Origin: Bacillota bacterium
Lineage (GTDB): Bacteria > Bacillota > Halanaerobiia > B1SED10-174
Assembly: GCA_007122335.1 (NCBI GenBank)
Contig: SKTZ01000008.1
Location: forward strand, 1 to 53,439
Reading direction: 5' to 3'
DNA: 53,439 bases
Position 1 is the first letter of the stretch. Every line of letters begins with the position of its first letter. Of the stretch, positions 8,725-16,910 are shown piece by piece. The notes under the pieces are model-generated. The model had not been told where the DNA came from. It ran no database searches and saw only the letters and a list, made by a program, of their open reading frames with translations. Position numbers and translations under genes: made by a program.

Positions 8725-9513
8725 ATGCTGCAGGAGTCTGTTTTAATCGAGAAGAATGAAGAGATAGCTCCGGGGCTTTATTTTCTAAAAATTAGAAATG
8801 AACAAATGGCAGGGGAGGCCCAACCCGGGAAATTTATCCACATTAACCTGGGAACAATTTATGACCCTCTTCTGCGCCGACCCATGAGTATATTAAATGC
8901 CCAGGGAGAAACTTTATCAGTTCTTTACCAGGTTGTGGGAAGAGGAACCAGAATTATGACCCGATTTCGTCCTGGAGATGAAATTGATGTCCTGGGTCCG
9001 CTGGGAAATGGTTTCGAGATTGAGGATTCCGGGCAGAATTTTCTGATTGGGGGAGGAGTGGGAGCTGCCCCTCTGGTGTTTTTAGCCCATCGTTTGCCCA
9101 AAAAGGGAGTGGATAATAAATTTTTCCTGGGAATGAGGGAGCGGGAACTCCTTTTTATCAAAGATTTTTTGCCCGAGGAAGTTGAATTCTTTTCAAGTCA
9201 TGAAAACTCTCCCCGTGGTGAAGCAAAGCAGGTTACCGATTTGCTTCCCCCCCATCTCAAAACGAAAAAAAAGACCTCTCTTTATTGTTGTGGACCGGAG
9301 GGAATGTACAGGGAAATAGCAGGTCTGTGCAATGATTGCAGTGATTTTTCCATCCAGGTTTCCATTGATCGAAGAATGGGCTGCGGGGTGGGAACCTGTT
9401 TGGGTTGTGCAGTCAAGGTAAAAAAACCACCCCGGGAAGAACCTCAGATAGTCCGGGCCTGTGTTGAAGGTCCCGTTTTTCGCTGGCAGGAGGTAAATAT
9501 TGATGGAACCTAA
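8725..9513 (+). CDS. pyrK: Dihydroorotate dehydrogenase electron-transfer subunit (FAD, 2Fe-2S)
   Basis: PyrK carries electrons from the catalytic PyrD subunit to NAD+ in the class 1B enzyme. The FAD-binding part has RRPMSI near residues 53-58, the NAD-binding part has GGGVGAAPL near 110, and the C-terminal CGVGTCLGC plus a later Cys in VRACVEGPVF bind a 2Fe-2S cluster. The length of 262 residues is usual. ATG 8725 follows AAAGGAGG. The 3' end overlaps pyrD by 11 nt, as expected for subunits of one complex. Confidence 0.95.
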   Translation: MLQESVLIEKNEEIAPGLYFLKIRNEQMAGEAQPGKFIHINLGTIYDPLLRRPMSILNAQGETLSVLYQVVGRGTRIMTRFRPGDEIDVLGPLGNGFEIEDSGQNFLIGGGVGAAPLVFLAHRLPKKGVDNKFFLGMRERELLFIKDFLPEEVEFFSSHENSPRGEAKQVTDLLPPHLKTKKKTSLYCCGPEGMYREIAGLCNDCSDFSIQVSIDRRMGCGVGTCLGCAVKVKKPPREEPQIVRACVEGPVFRWQEVNIDGT

Positions 9514-10429
9514 AATTCAGAGCAGGATTGGCTCCTTAGAATTAAATAACCCCCTCCTTACGGCTTCTGGAACTTATGGAAATGGCCGTGAATACAGCAA
9601 TTACATTGATCTTCATTGCTGGGGAGGCCTGGTAACAAAAGGTTTAACTCTCGAATCCCGTTCTGGTAACAGCGGTATCAGAATTGTAGAAACTGCTGCA
9701 GGAATTTTGAATTCAATTGGGCTTCAGAACCCGGGGATAGAATATTTTATCAAAGAAGAACTTCCTTTCCTGGAAAAACTGAAAATCCCCGTGATTGTAA
9801 ATATCGCCGGGCGAAGAATTCGTGATTATGAAGAACTGGCCAGAAGGCTCGACCCTTTTTCAACGGTTTCTGCTCTGGAAGTAAATGTTTCCTGCCCTAA
9901 TGTGAGGGAAGGGGGCCTTGCCTTTGGAACCAATCCGGGTTTGGTTTATGAGATAACTGCAAGGCTGCGGGAAATAACCACCAAACCGCTTATAATTAAG
10001 TTGACACCAAATGTAGCTGACGTGGGAGAAATTGCTATTCAGGCAGAAAAAGCAGGAGCTGACGCTGTTTCTTTAATTAACACCCTGATGGGGATGGAGA
10101 TCGACGTAGAAAGACAAAAACCCATGCTGGGTAATATAGTGGGGGGACTTTCAGGGCCTGCGGTAAAACCAGTAGCCCTGAGGATGATTTACCAGGTTTA
10201 CCGGCAGATTAAAATTCCAATAATTGGCATGGGTGGTATTACCAAGGGAGAAGACGCTGTAGCTTTTTTACTTGCGGGAGCCAGGGCAATAGCCCTGGGA
10301 ACTGTAAATTTTGTCAATCCAAAGGCTCCTTTAGAAATAAAGAATTATCTATTGGATTATATGCGGCGCCATAATTTTTCCAGTTTGGAAGAAATGGTGG
10401 GACTTGCTCACCGGGAAAGGGAGGATTAA
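9503..10429 (+). CDS. pyrD: Dihydroorotate dehydrogenase, class 1B catalytic subunit
   Basis: This FMN enzyme oxidises dihydroorotate to orotate and works with PyrK. The catalytic cysteine is in EVNVSCPNV, which marks class 1 enzymes, and GMGGITKGEDA near residues 243-253 binds FMN phosphate. ATG 9503 fits the AGGAGGT at about 9489-9495; a TTG at 9500 is also in frame but poorly placed. The product is 308 residues, normal for the family. It lies between pyrK and pyrE in the operon. Confidence 0.95.
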   Translation: MEPKIQSRIGSLELNNPLLTASGTYGNGREYSNYIDLHCWGGLVTKGLTLESRSGNSGIRIVETAAGILNSIGLQNPGIEYFIKEELPFLEKLKIPVIVNIAGRRIRDYEELARRLDPFSTVSALEVNVSCPNVREGGLAFGTNPGLVYEITARLREITTKPLIIKLTPNVADVGEIAIQAEKAGADAVSLINTLMGMEIDVERQKPMLGNIVGGLSGPAVKPVALRMIYQVYRQIKIPIIGMGGITKGEDAVAFLLAGARAIALGTVNFVNPKAPLEIKNYLLDYMRRHNFSSLEEMVGLAHRERED

Positions 10430-10432
10430 TTT

Positions 10433-11011
10433 ATGAAAAAAGAAGAAATAATGCAATACCTTGAAGAATTTGGAGTGCTCCAGGAGGGACATTTCCTGCT
10501 TTCCTCGGGCCTGCACAGCGACAAGTACCTGCAGTGTGCCCAGGTTTTACAATATCCCGAGCAGGCAGAAAAACTGGGAGCAGCCCTGGCCCAGAAATTT
10601 TCTGATCAAAAAATTGATCTGGTAGTTGGTCCAGCCCTGGGTGGTGTGGTTCTGGCCCATGAAGTGGCCCGGAGTATCGGGTGCCGGGGGATATTTGCCG
10701 AGCGGAAAGATGGAAGAATGCAACTGCGCCGGGGTTTTTCTATTGAACCAGGAAGCCGGGTTTTAATTGTTGAGGATGTTGTCACTACCGGGAAGTCTGC
10801 CCTGGAAGTTGTTGAAGTTGTAAAAAATGAAGGTGCAGAAATAGTTGGGTTGGGTTCTATTGTAGATCGAAGCCCCAAGGATATTAACATGCCAGTTCCT
10901 TTCCAGGCCCTTTTGCGAGTTGAAGTAGAAATTTACTCCCCTGGGGAGTGTCCCCTCTGCGAGCAGGGACTATCTCTGGTCAAACCGGGAAGCCGGGAGA
11001 GTAAAAACTGA
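10433..11011 (+). CDS. pyrE: Orotate phosphoribosyltransferase
   Basis: PyrE joins orotate to PRPP to give OMP. The PRPP motif is VLIVEDVVTTGKSALEVVE near residues 104-122, and residues at the start (LLSSGLHSDKYLQC) bind orotate. At 192 residues with a C-terminal CPLC pair (YSPGECPLCEQG) it resembles the Thermus-type PyrE subfamily, in which such cysteines are common. It starts 3 nt after pyrD and is followed 1 nt later by the metalloenzyme gene. Confidence 0.94.
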   Translation: MKKEEIMQYLEEFGVLQEGHFLLSSGLHSDKYLQCAQVLQYPEQAEKLGAALAQKFSDQKIDLVVGPALGGVVLAHEVARSIGCRGIFAERKDGRMQLRRGFSIEPGSRVLIVEDVVTTGKSALEVVEVVKNEGAEIVGLGSIVDRSPKDINMPVPFQALLRVEVEIYSPGECPLCEQGLSLVKPGSRESKN

Positions 11012-11012
11012 A

Positions 11013-11864
11013 TTGTCTTTTCTGCTATTTTTCATTGATGGTTTGGGGTTGAACCATGATTCTAAAACAAACCCCATAATTCAAAAAGAATTTCCTCGTC
11101 TAAAGGAGATAATTACTGGAAAAGGGACAGGTTATTTGCTGAAAACCGATGCTTCCCTCGGATGTCCTGGATTACCCCAAAGCGCTACGGGTCAGACTGC
11201 TCTTTTGACTGGAGAAAATCCCATCCCCCTTGTGGGAGGCCATCGCAGTGGTTTTCCCGGGCCCACCCTGATATCTTTAATTAAGGAAAAATCCTTGCTG
11301 AAAAAGGTTAAGGAAAAAGGATATAAAAGTACTTTTGCCAACGCCTACACCAGGGAATTTACTTGGGAAAATGTAAGAAGAGCTTCAGTAACAACTTATA
11401 CCGTCCTTGCAGCAGGGCAGAATTTTAGAACCCTTGAAGATTTAAGAAATAAAAAGGCTGTATATCAGGAATTCACGAATAAACAACTCCGGGAAAGGGG
11501 CTATGATGTTCCGCTATGGTCACCGAAGGAAGCGGGAGAAGTTTTGTTGAATGTTGCCTCTGAAAATGAACTGTCAATTTTCGAATTTTTTCAAACAGAT
11601 ATAGCGGGGCATCGCAATGACCCCGAGTTTACAAGAATAGTTCTGCAAAATTTAGAAAATTTTTTAGATAGTTTAATCACAAAACTCCCGGAGGGTTCAA
11701 CTTTGATTATTACCAGTGACCATGGGAATATAGAGGATAATTCGACCCATCTCCATACAGAGAATCCAGTACCTACTTATGTATTGGGGAAGAATGGCGC
11801 CCTTTTCAGGGGAGTCAGGGAAATAACCGATATTGCTCCAATTATAATTAGCGGATTAGATTGA
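11013..11864 (+). CDS. Metalloenzyme of the alkaline phosphatase superfamily, function unknown
   Basis: The 283-residue protein has the metal-site pattern of phosphopentomutase and cofactor-independent phosphoglycerate mutase: FIDGLG at the N-terminus, a likely nucleophile in SATGQTALLTG near residues 56-66, DIAGHRND near residue 195, and ITSDHGNIED near residues 234-243. It lacks the length of either full enzyme and I do not recognise a substrate. TTG 11013 begins 1 nt after the pyrE stop, with a weak ribosome site inside pyrE (GGGAGAG). It is the last gene of the pyr operon, so it should respond to PyrR and may act on a nucleotide or sugar phosphate. That role is inference only. Confidence 0.75.
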   Translation: MSFLLFFIDGLGLNHDSKTNPIIQKEFPRLKEIITGKGTGYLLKTDASLGCPGLPQSATGQTALLTGENPIPLVGGHRSGFPGPTLISLIKEKSLLKKVKEKGYKSTFANAYTREFTWENVRRASVTTYTVLAAGQNFRTLEDLRNKKAVYQEFTNKQLRERGYDVPLWSPKEAGEVLLNVASENELSIFEFFQTDIAGHRNDPEFTRIVLQNLENFLDSLITKLPEGSTLIITSDHGNIEDNSTHLHTENPVPTYVLGKNGALFRGVREITDIAPIIISGLD

Positions 11865-11984
11865 AAAGTTTTCTTGATTAAGAAGGTTTTTGCAAACATT
11901 AAAGAGAAAAAATAGAGAGATATGGGATAAACAAATGAGCCTTTTCCCTCTACTATATTTTTATAATAAGGATGGTGGTTTTTA

Positions 11985-14060
11985 GTGAAGGTTTCTAAAC
12001 CTGAAGACATCAGAAACATTGCTTTGCTTTCCCACGGCAGCGTGGGAAAAACTTCTTTGCTTGAATCTATGCTTTTCCATAATGGAGCAATTAATCGCCT
12101 GGGGAAGGTTGAAGAAGGAACTACAGCGTCTGACTTCACCCCCGAAGAAAAAAACAAAGGGATTTCTATCAATGCCACTTACATCCCTATTTATCGGGGT
12201 GGGATTAAATTCAATATGATTGATACTCCCGGTTATATCGATTTCATTGGTGATGTTCATGGGGCCCTCCGGGTAGTTGACAGTGCTATTGTTATGGTTT
12301 GTGCAGCATCTGGGGTCGAGGTAAATACTCATCGAGTCTGGAAAATGGCCGACGATGCAAACTTACCTCGCCTGGTTTTCATTAACAAGATGGACCGGGA
12401 AAGCGCTGATTTCCGGGGTACCTTAAGCCAGGTCCAGGAAAACTTTGGCAGTGGAGTTATTCCCCTGTTTATACCGATGGGTTCAGAAGATAATTTCAAG
12501 GGAGTAATCGACCTCTTTAGTGGAAAAGCTCATGTTTACGAGGATTGGGGAAAGTATAAAGTTGAGGATATTCCGGCCGAATACGTTGATGATTACGAGG
12601 AGTTCCACATGGAAATGGTTGAAACCCTGGCCGAAGTGGACGATGAATTGATGATGAAATACCTGGAAGAAGAGGAATTGAGCAAAGAAGAGCTGGAAAA
12701 CGCCCTGGAAAAAGGTGTGCGGGAAGGAAAATTGATGCCCGTTTTTGCTGGTTCAGCTAATAAGGGTATGGGAGTTGATGAAATTTTAAACCTCGCACCC
12801 AAGGTTCTTCCATCACCTGTGGGGCGGGGGCCGGTTAAAGGTGTTCTTCCTGATAGCGAGGAGGAAACCGCACGCAAACCATCCCTGGATGAACCAACCT
12901 GTGCTCTGGTTGCCAAAACCATGGTTGACCCCTATGTAGGGAGGCTATCAATTTTCCGCGTTTTCTCAGGGAAAATAACCATAGACTCCGAAATTTATAA
13001 TGCCAACAAAGAGGAAAGCGAAAAAATCGCAAAACTTTATAACCAAAAAGGGAAAGACCAGGAAAATGTTGAGGAAGTAATTGCTGGAGATATTGGAGCG
13101 GTTGCCAAACTGCAGCATACTGGAACTGGTGATACCCTCTGCGAAAAAGAAAATCCGATCATTCTTCCCCAAATTAAGTTTCCCAAACCCAACCTTTCTC
13201 TCGCCGCCTATCCCAAAGGGGAAGGGGACGAAGACAAAATTAGTACAGCATTAAATCGCTTCGCGGAAGAAGACCCAACCTTTAATGTTTTCCATGATCC
13301 CGAAACAAACGAACTGGTTGTTTCCGGAATGGGAACAATGCACCTGGATATAGTTAAGGATGTAAGTAAGCGGAAATTTGGAGTTGATTTTGAAACAACT
13401 GCTCCCAAGATTGCTTACAAAGAAACTATCCAGAAAAAAATTGAAGTTGAAGAAAAGCATAAAAAACAAACCGGTGGAAGAGGCCAATACGGGCACGTCC
13501 ACATCCGGCTTGAACCCATGCCCCGGGGAAGTGGTTTTGAGTTTAAAGAAGAAATTTTCGGAGGGGCAATTCCCAACCAGTTTATCCCTGGAGTTGAAAA
13601 GGGTGTCCGTGAGGCTATGAAAGAAGGGGTAATTGCCGGATATCACGTTGTTGATTTCAAGGCAACTGTTTTTGATGGCTCCTATCACCCGGTTGATTCT
13701 TCGGAAATGGCCTTCAAGCTAGCAGCTTCCAAGGCCTTTAAAAAAGCAGTAGAAAATGCTGATCCCGTCCTTCTGGAACCAATCATGGAAGTTCGGGTTG
13801 AAGTATCAGAAGAGCAGATGGGTGATGTTATCGGAGACCTGAACAGTAAGCGGGGGAAAATCCTGGGAATGGATCCTCAGGATGGGTTGCAGATAATTAA
13901 AGCCAATGTTCCCCTTGCTGAAATGGCTAATTATGCCAATGACCTTAAATCAATTACCGGGGGCCAGGGAACCTTTAGTATGAAAGTTGCTTATTACGAT
14001 AAGGTTCCGCCCCGTGAAACTGAACAGATAATTGCAAAGTCTAAAAAGGATGAGGAATAA
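11985..14060 (+). CDS. Elongation factor G-like paralogue (EF-G2 type)
   Basis: This 691-residue translational GTPase shows all five EF-G domains. The P-loop is SHGSVGKTS near residue 16. Switch I is EEKNKGISIN instead of the usual ERGITI, and G4 is NKMD. The canonical EF-G motif DTPGHVDF reads DTPGYIDF, replacing the catalytic histidine with tyrosine. The domain IV start GGRGQYGHV and the EF-G C-terminus are intact. The changes place it with EF-G2-like paralogues rather than the housekeeping FusA, which normally lies beside rpsL/rpsG. GTG 11985 has only a weak upstream ribosome site. The gene is isolated between the pyr operon and tldD. Confidence 0.85.
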   Translation: MKVSKPEDIRNIALLSHGSVGKTSLLESMLFHNGAINRLGKVEEGTTASDFTPEEKNKGISINATYIPIYRGGIKFNMIDTPGYIDFIGDVHGALRVVDSAIVMVCAASGVEVNTHRVWKMADDANLPRLVFINKMDRESADFRGTLSQVQENFGSGVIPLFIPMGSEDNFKGVIDLFSGKAHVYEDWGKYKVEDIPAEYVDDYEEFHMEMVETLAEVDDELMMKYLEEEELSKEELENALEKGVREGKLMPVFAGSANKGMGVDEILNLAPKVLPSPVGRGPVKGVLPDSEEETARKPSLDEPTCALVAKTMVDPYVGRLSIFRVFSGKITIDSEIYNANKEESEKIAKLYNQKGKDQENVEEVIAGDIGAVAKLQHTGTGDTLCEKENPIILPQIKFPKPNLSLAAYPKGEGDEDKISTALNRFAEEDPTFNVFHDPETNELVVSGMGTMHLDIVKDVSKRKFGVDFETTAPKIAYKETIQKKIEVEEKHKKQTGGRGQYGHVHIRLEPMPRGSGFEFKEEIFGGAIPNQFIPGVEKGVREAMKEGVIAGYHVVDFKATVFDGSYHPVDSSEMAFKLAASKAFKKAVENADPVLLEPIMEVRVEVSEEQMGDVIGDLNSKRGKILGMDPQDGLQIIKANVPLAEMANYANDLKSITGGQGTFSMKVAYYDKVPPRETEQIIAKSKKDEE

Positions 14061-14080
14061 GCCTCTTATGAGGCTTTTTC
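14060..14080 (+). terminator. Probable intrinsic terminator after the EF-G paralogue
   Basis: AGCCTC (14060-14065) and GAGGCT (14070-14075) form a 6-bp stem with a TTAT loop, followed by five T and a further T-rich stretch. The stem begins at the last base of the stop codon. It is short, so read-through into tldD is possible. Confidence 0.6.
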
Positions 14081-14104
14081 CTCTTTTTAATGAGGAGGGA
14101 TTTC

Positions 14105-15544
14105 GTGGAACGCTGGAAAAGGCTGATAAAAAAGGCACTGGAAGCAGGAGCGGATTATGCTGATTTGCGTTATATTGAGAATGAAAACCAGGGCATCAGA
14201 TGCAAAAATGGAAAAATTGAAGACCTGAACCTGGGAGAAGATAGGGGAGTGGGATTAAGAGTTTGGGTTAATGGGAGCTGGGGATTTGCCAGCATGAGCC
14301 TAGCTGAAGAAAATCTTGATAAGGCTGATCAATTATCCGGAGAAGCCGTTGCCCTGGCGCGGGCGGCAAATAAGGGGCAACCTCCAAGAGAACTTGCTCC
14401 AGTTGAACCAGCCCAAACCGAGTTTACTTCCGAGATTGAGGAAGATCCTTTCGATATTTCCCTGGATGAGAAGATTGAACTTCTGCAAAAAGCTCATCAG
14501 GGAATGAAAGGAGAAAAAATTTTTCTAACTACTGGGAATATTAATTGCCAGAAAGAAAAGAAATTATTTATTTCCTCGGAAGGTTCAGAAATTGAACAGA
14601 CTTTTTACAGAACTGGAGCAGGAATTAGCGCCATGAGTACGGATGGGAAAGATCGCCAGATTCGATCTTATCCCAGTGCATTCGGGGGGAATTACGCTCA
14701 GAAAGGCTTCGAGTTTATCAGAGAGATGGATTTAGAAGGGGAAGCTGAAAGGGTTCGCAGAGAAGCAGAAGGTCTTTTAACTGCGGAACAATGTCCTAAG
14801 GGTGAAATGACCCTTATTCTCGGGGGCTGTCAACTGGGACTTCAGGTTCACGAATCAGTCGGACATCCCATTGAACTTGATCGGGTCCTGGGAACTGAGG
14901 CGGCTTTTGCAGGGACAAGTTTTTTGACTCCCGACAACCTGAAGGAACTGGTCTATGGTTCAGAACTGGTGAATATCTATGCGGATGCGACGATGCCTGG
15001 AGCCCTAGGAAGCTTTGCCTATGATGATGAAGGTGTCCCCGGGCAGCGTGTTCCCATAGTACAAAACGGACGTTTTGAAAACTATTTAACTTCCCGGGAA
15101 ACAGCACCGGTGTTAAAGCAGAAAAGTAATGGAACAATGAGAGCTATTGGCTGGAGCAATTTCCCCATCATTCGGATGACCAATATTAATCTGGAACCCG
15201 GAAATTCCTCCCTCGAGGAATTAATCCAGGGTACCGAAAAAGGTATTCTTCTGGATATGATCAAATCCTGGAGTATTGATGATAAAAGGATCAATTTCCA
15301 GTTTGGGACAGAGATCGGTTGGCTAATTGAAGATGGAAAAATTAGGGGAATGCTAAGAAACCCCACCTATACGGGAAGTACCCTTCCTTTCTGGCGTTCA
15401 TGTGATGGAATCGCCGGCTCTTCAGAATGGAAAATGTGGGGTGTTCCCAACTGTGGAAAAGGTGAACCCATGCAAGCCGCACCGGTAGGTCATGGAGCTT
15501 CCTATGCCAGGTTTAGAAATATAAAGGTAGGTGTCAGCCGATGA
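14105..15544 (+). CDS. tldD: TldD metalloprotease subunit
   Basis: TldD forms a heterodimer with TldE that cleaves unfolded or small peptides; known substrates include microcin B17 precursor and CcdA. The zinc motif HExxxH is His249-Glu-Ser-Val-Gly-His254, followed by PIELDRVLGTE. The product is 479 residues, the usual length. GTG 14105 is chosen since GAGGAGGG at 14092-14099 directly precedes it; an in-frame ATG at 14090 overlaps that ribosome site. Its stop overlaps the tldE start by an ATGA junction. No RiPP precursor-like gene is visible next to it. Confidence 0.93.
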   Translation: MERWKRLIKKALEAGADYADLRYIENENQGIRCKNGKIEDLNLGEDRGVGLRVWVNGSWGFASMSLAEENLDKADQLSGEAVALARAANKGQPPRELAPVEPAQTEFTSEIEEDPFDISLDEKIELLQKAHQGMKGEKIFLTTGNINCQKEKKLFISSEGSEIEQTFYRTGAGISAMSTDGKDRQIRSYPSAFGGNYAQKGFEFIREMDLEGEAERVRREAEGLLTAEQCPKGEMTLILGGCQLGLQVHESVGHPIELDRVLGTEAAFAGTSFLTPDNLKELVYGSELVNIYADATMPGALGSFAYDDEGVPGQRVPIVQNGRFENYLTSRETAPVLKQKSNGTMRAIGWSNFPIIRMTNINLEPGNSSLEELIQGTEKGILLDMIKSWSIDDKRINFQFGTEIGWLIEDGKIRGMLRNPTYTGSTLPFWRSCDGIAGSSEWKMWGVPNCGKGEPMQAAPVGHGASYARFRNIKVGVSR

Positions 15545-16878
15545 AAAAGGAAGAATTAAGAAAACTGGTTGCTGAATCTCCGGCAGAACACACCGAAATA
15601 TTTTGCCAGCAGACAAATCTTAAGCTTTCTCGCTTTGCAGAATCCATCATACATCAAAATATAAGCCAGGAAACAGCAAACCTTACGGTAGTTGTTCATG
15701 ACCAAAAACGAAAAGGTAGTGCCAACACAACAGATCTCAGCCCTTCTTCAGTCCGGCAGGCAATAGAACGAGCCCATAAAGCAGCAAGTTATCAAAAACC
15801 GGACCCTGACTTTCCCGGACTACCTTTTACAGAAGAAATTGCCCCTGAGCTACCTTCATATTCCCAAAAAACAGCCAACTGCAGCCCTGAAAAGAGGGCG
15901 GAAGGAATTGCAGAAATCAGGAGAATTGGAGAAAGGGAAGGATTTAAAGGGTTTGGAACTTTTTCAACTCAAGCCAACAAATATATTTCCATCAATTCCA
16001 GTGGAAACTACCGAGAATGGATGACTTCCCAGGCTTTTTTAAAGGTCTTATACATGGGAGGTCCCGGTGGCGGAGAAGGTTTTGCCCAGGATGTCCAGGT
16101 TAATGTTGATGATTTAAATGTTTCTGAAGTTGCTGAAAAGGCTGCTAAAAAATGTGCAGCTACCCAGGAAAGGGAAACCCTCCAGCCAGGAGAATATACT
16201 GTAATCCTAGAACCTCTGGCTGTATGCGAACTATTGGGTTACCTCAGCTTTATTGGATTTAATGGACTTGCCTGTAATGAAGGCAGAAGTTTTTTTACTG
16301 GTAAGATTGGAGAACAGGTTATGGCAGAGAAAATTTCCATTATTGATGATCCCTATGATGAAAATGGGCTGCCCTTTCCTTATGATGGTGAGGGGATGCC
16401 CAAAAGGCCAATTCCTCTCGTAGAAGAAGGTATTTACAAGAACTATGTTTACGATCATTATTTAGCCCAAAAAGAGGACAGGAAATCAACAGGGCATGCT
16501 CTGCCTCCCGTTTTCAGGACTTATGGGCCGATGCCCACCCACCTAAAAATGAGACCCGGAAAAGAAACCAACGACCAGCTTCTGCAAAAAGTGGAAAAAG
16601 GAGTTTTAGTTACAAGGTTTCATTACGTGGGAGTAATTCATCCTCAAAAGACAATTATTACGGGCTTAACCAGGGATGGGACCTTCTGGATAAAAAATGG
16701 AAAAGTTGATCATGCTCTCAAAAACTTGAGATTTACCCAGAACATAATTGAAGCATTGAAAAAAGTAGTTGGGGTTGGCGATAGCCTGGGCAAAATGCCC
16801 TTCCAAATGGGAGCTCCGCAGTCTCCTGCCCTGGTTATTGATGGGTTTAATTTTACAGGAGTATCGGAGATGGAATAA
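15541..16878 (+). CDS. pmbA: TldE/PmbA subunit
   Basis: TldE is the partner of TldD and shares its fold, but lacks the HExxxH zinc motif, as here. Family features include GTFSTQANKYISINSSGN near residues 139-156 and a C-terminal half resembling TldD (PLAVCELLGYLSFIGFNG). The length of 445 residues is typical. ATGA overlap with tldD points to coupled translation and equal amounts of both subunits. The gene ends in a bidirectional terminator shared with rqcH. Confidence 0.92.
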   Translation: MKKEELRKLVAESPAEHTEIFCQQTNLKLSRFAESIIHQNISQETANLTVVVHDQKRKGSANTTDLSPSSVRQAIERAHKAASYQKPDPDFPGLPFTEEIAPELPSYSQKTANCSPEKRAEGIAEIRRIGEREGFKGFGTFSTQANKYISINSSGNYREWMTSQAFLKVLYMGGPGGGEGFAQDVQVNVDDLNVSEVAEKAAKKCAATQERETLQPGEYTVILEPLAVCELLGYLSFIGFNGLACNEGRSFFTGKIGEQVMAEKISIIDDPYDENGLPFPYDGEGMPKRPIPLVEEGIYKNYVYDHYLAQKEDRKSTGHALPPVFRTYGPMPTHLKMRPGKETNDQLLQKVEKGVLVTRFHYVGVIHPQKTIITGLTRDGTFWIKNGKVDHALKNLRFTQNIIEALKKVVGVGDSLGKMPFQMGAPQSPALVIDGFNFTGVSEME

Positions 16879-16910
16879 AAAAATGGCACGGGGAACCCGT
16901 GCCATTTTTT
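16878..16910. terminator. Bidirectional terminator between pmbA and rqcH
   Basis: A 15-bp perfect stem (six A then TGGCACGGG, paired with CCCGTGCCA then six T; loop 16893-16895) is flanked by A-run and T-run, so it works in both directions. It lies exactly where the two convergent genes end. Confidence 0.93.
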
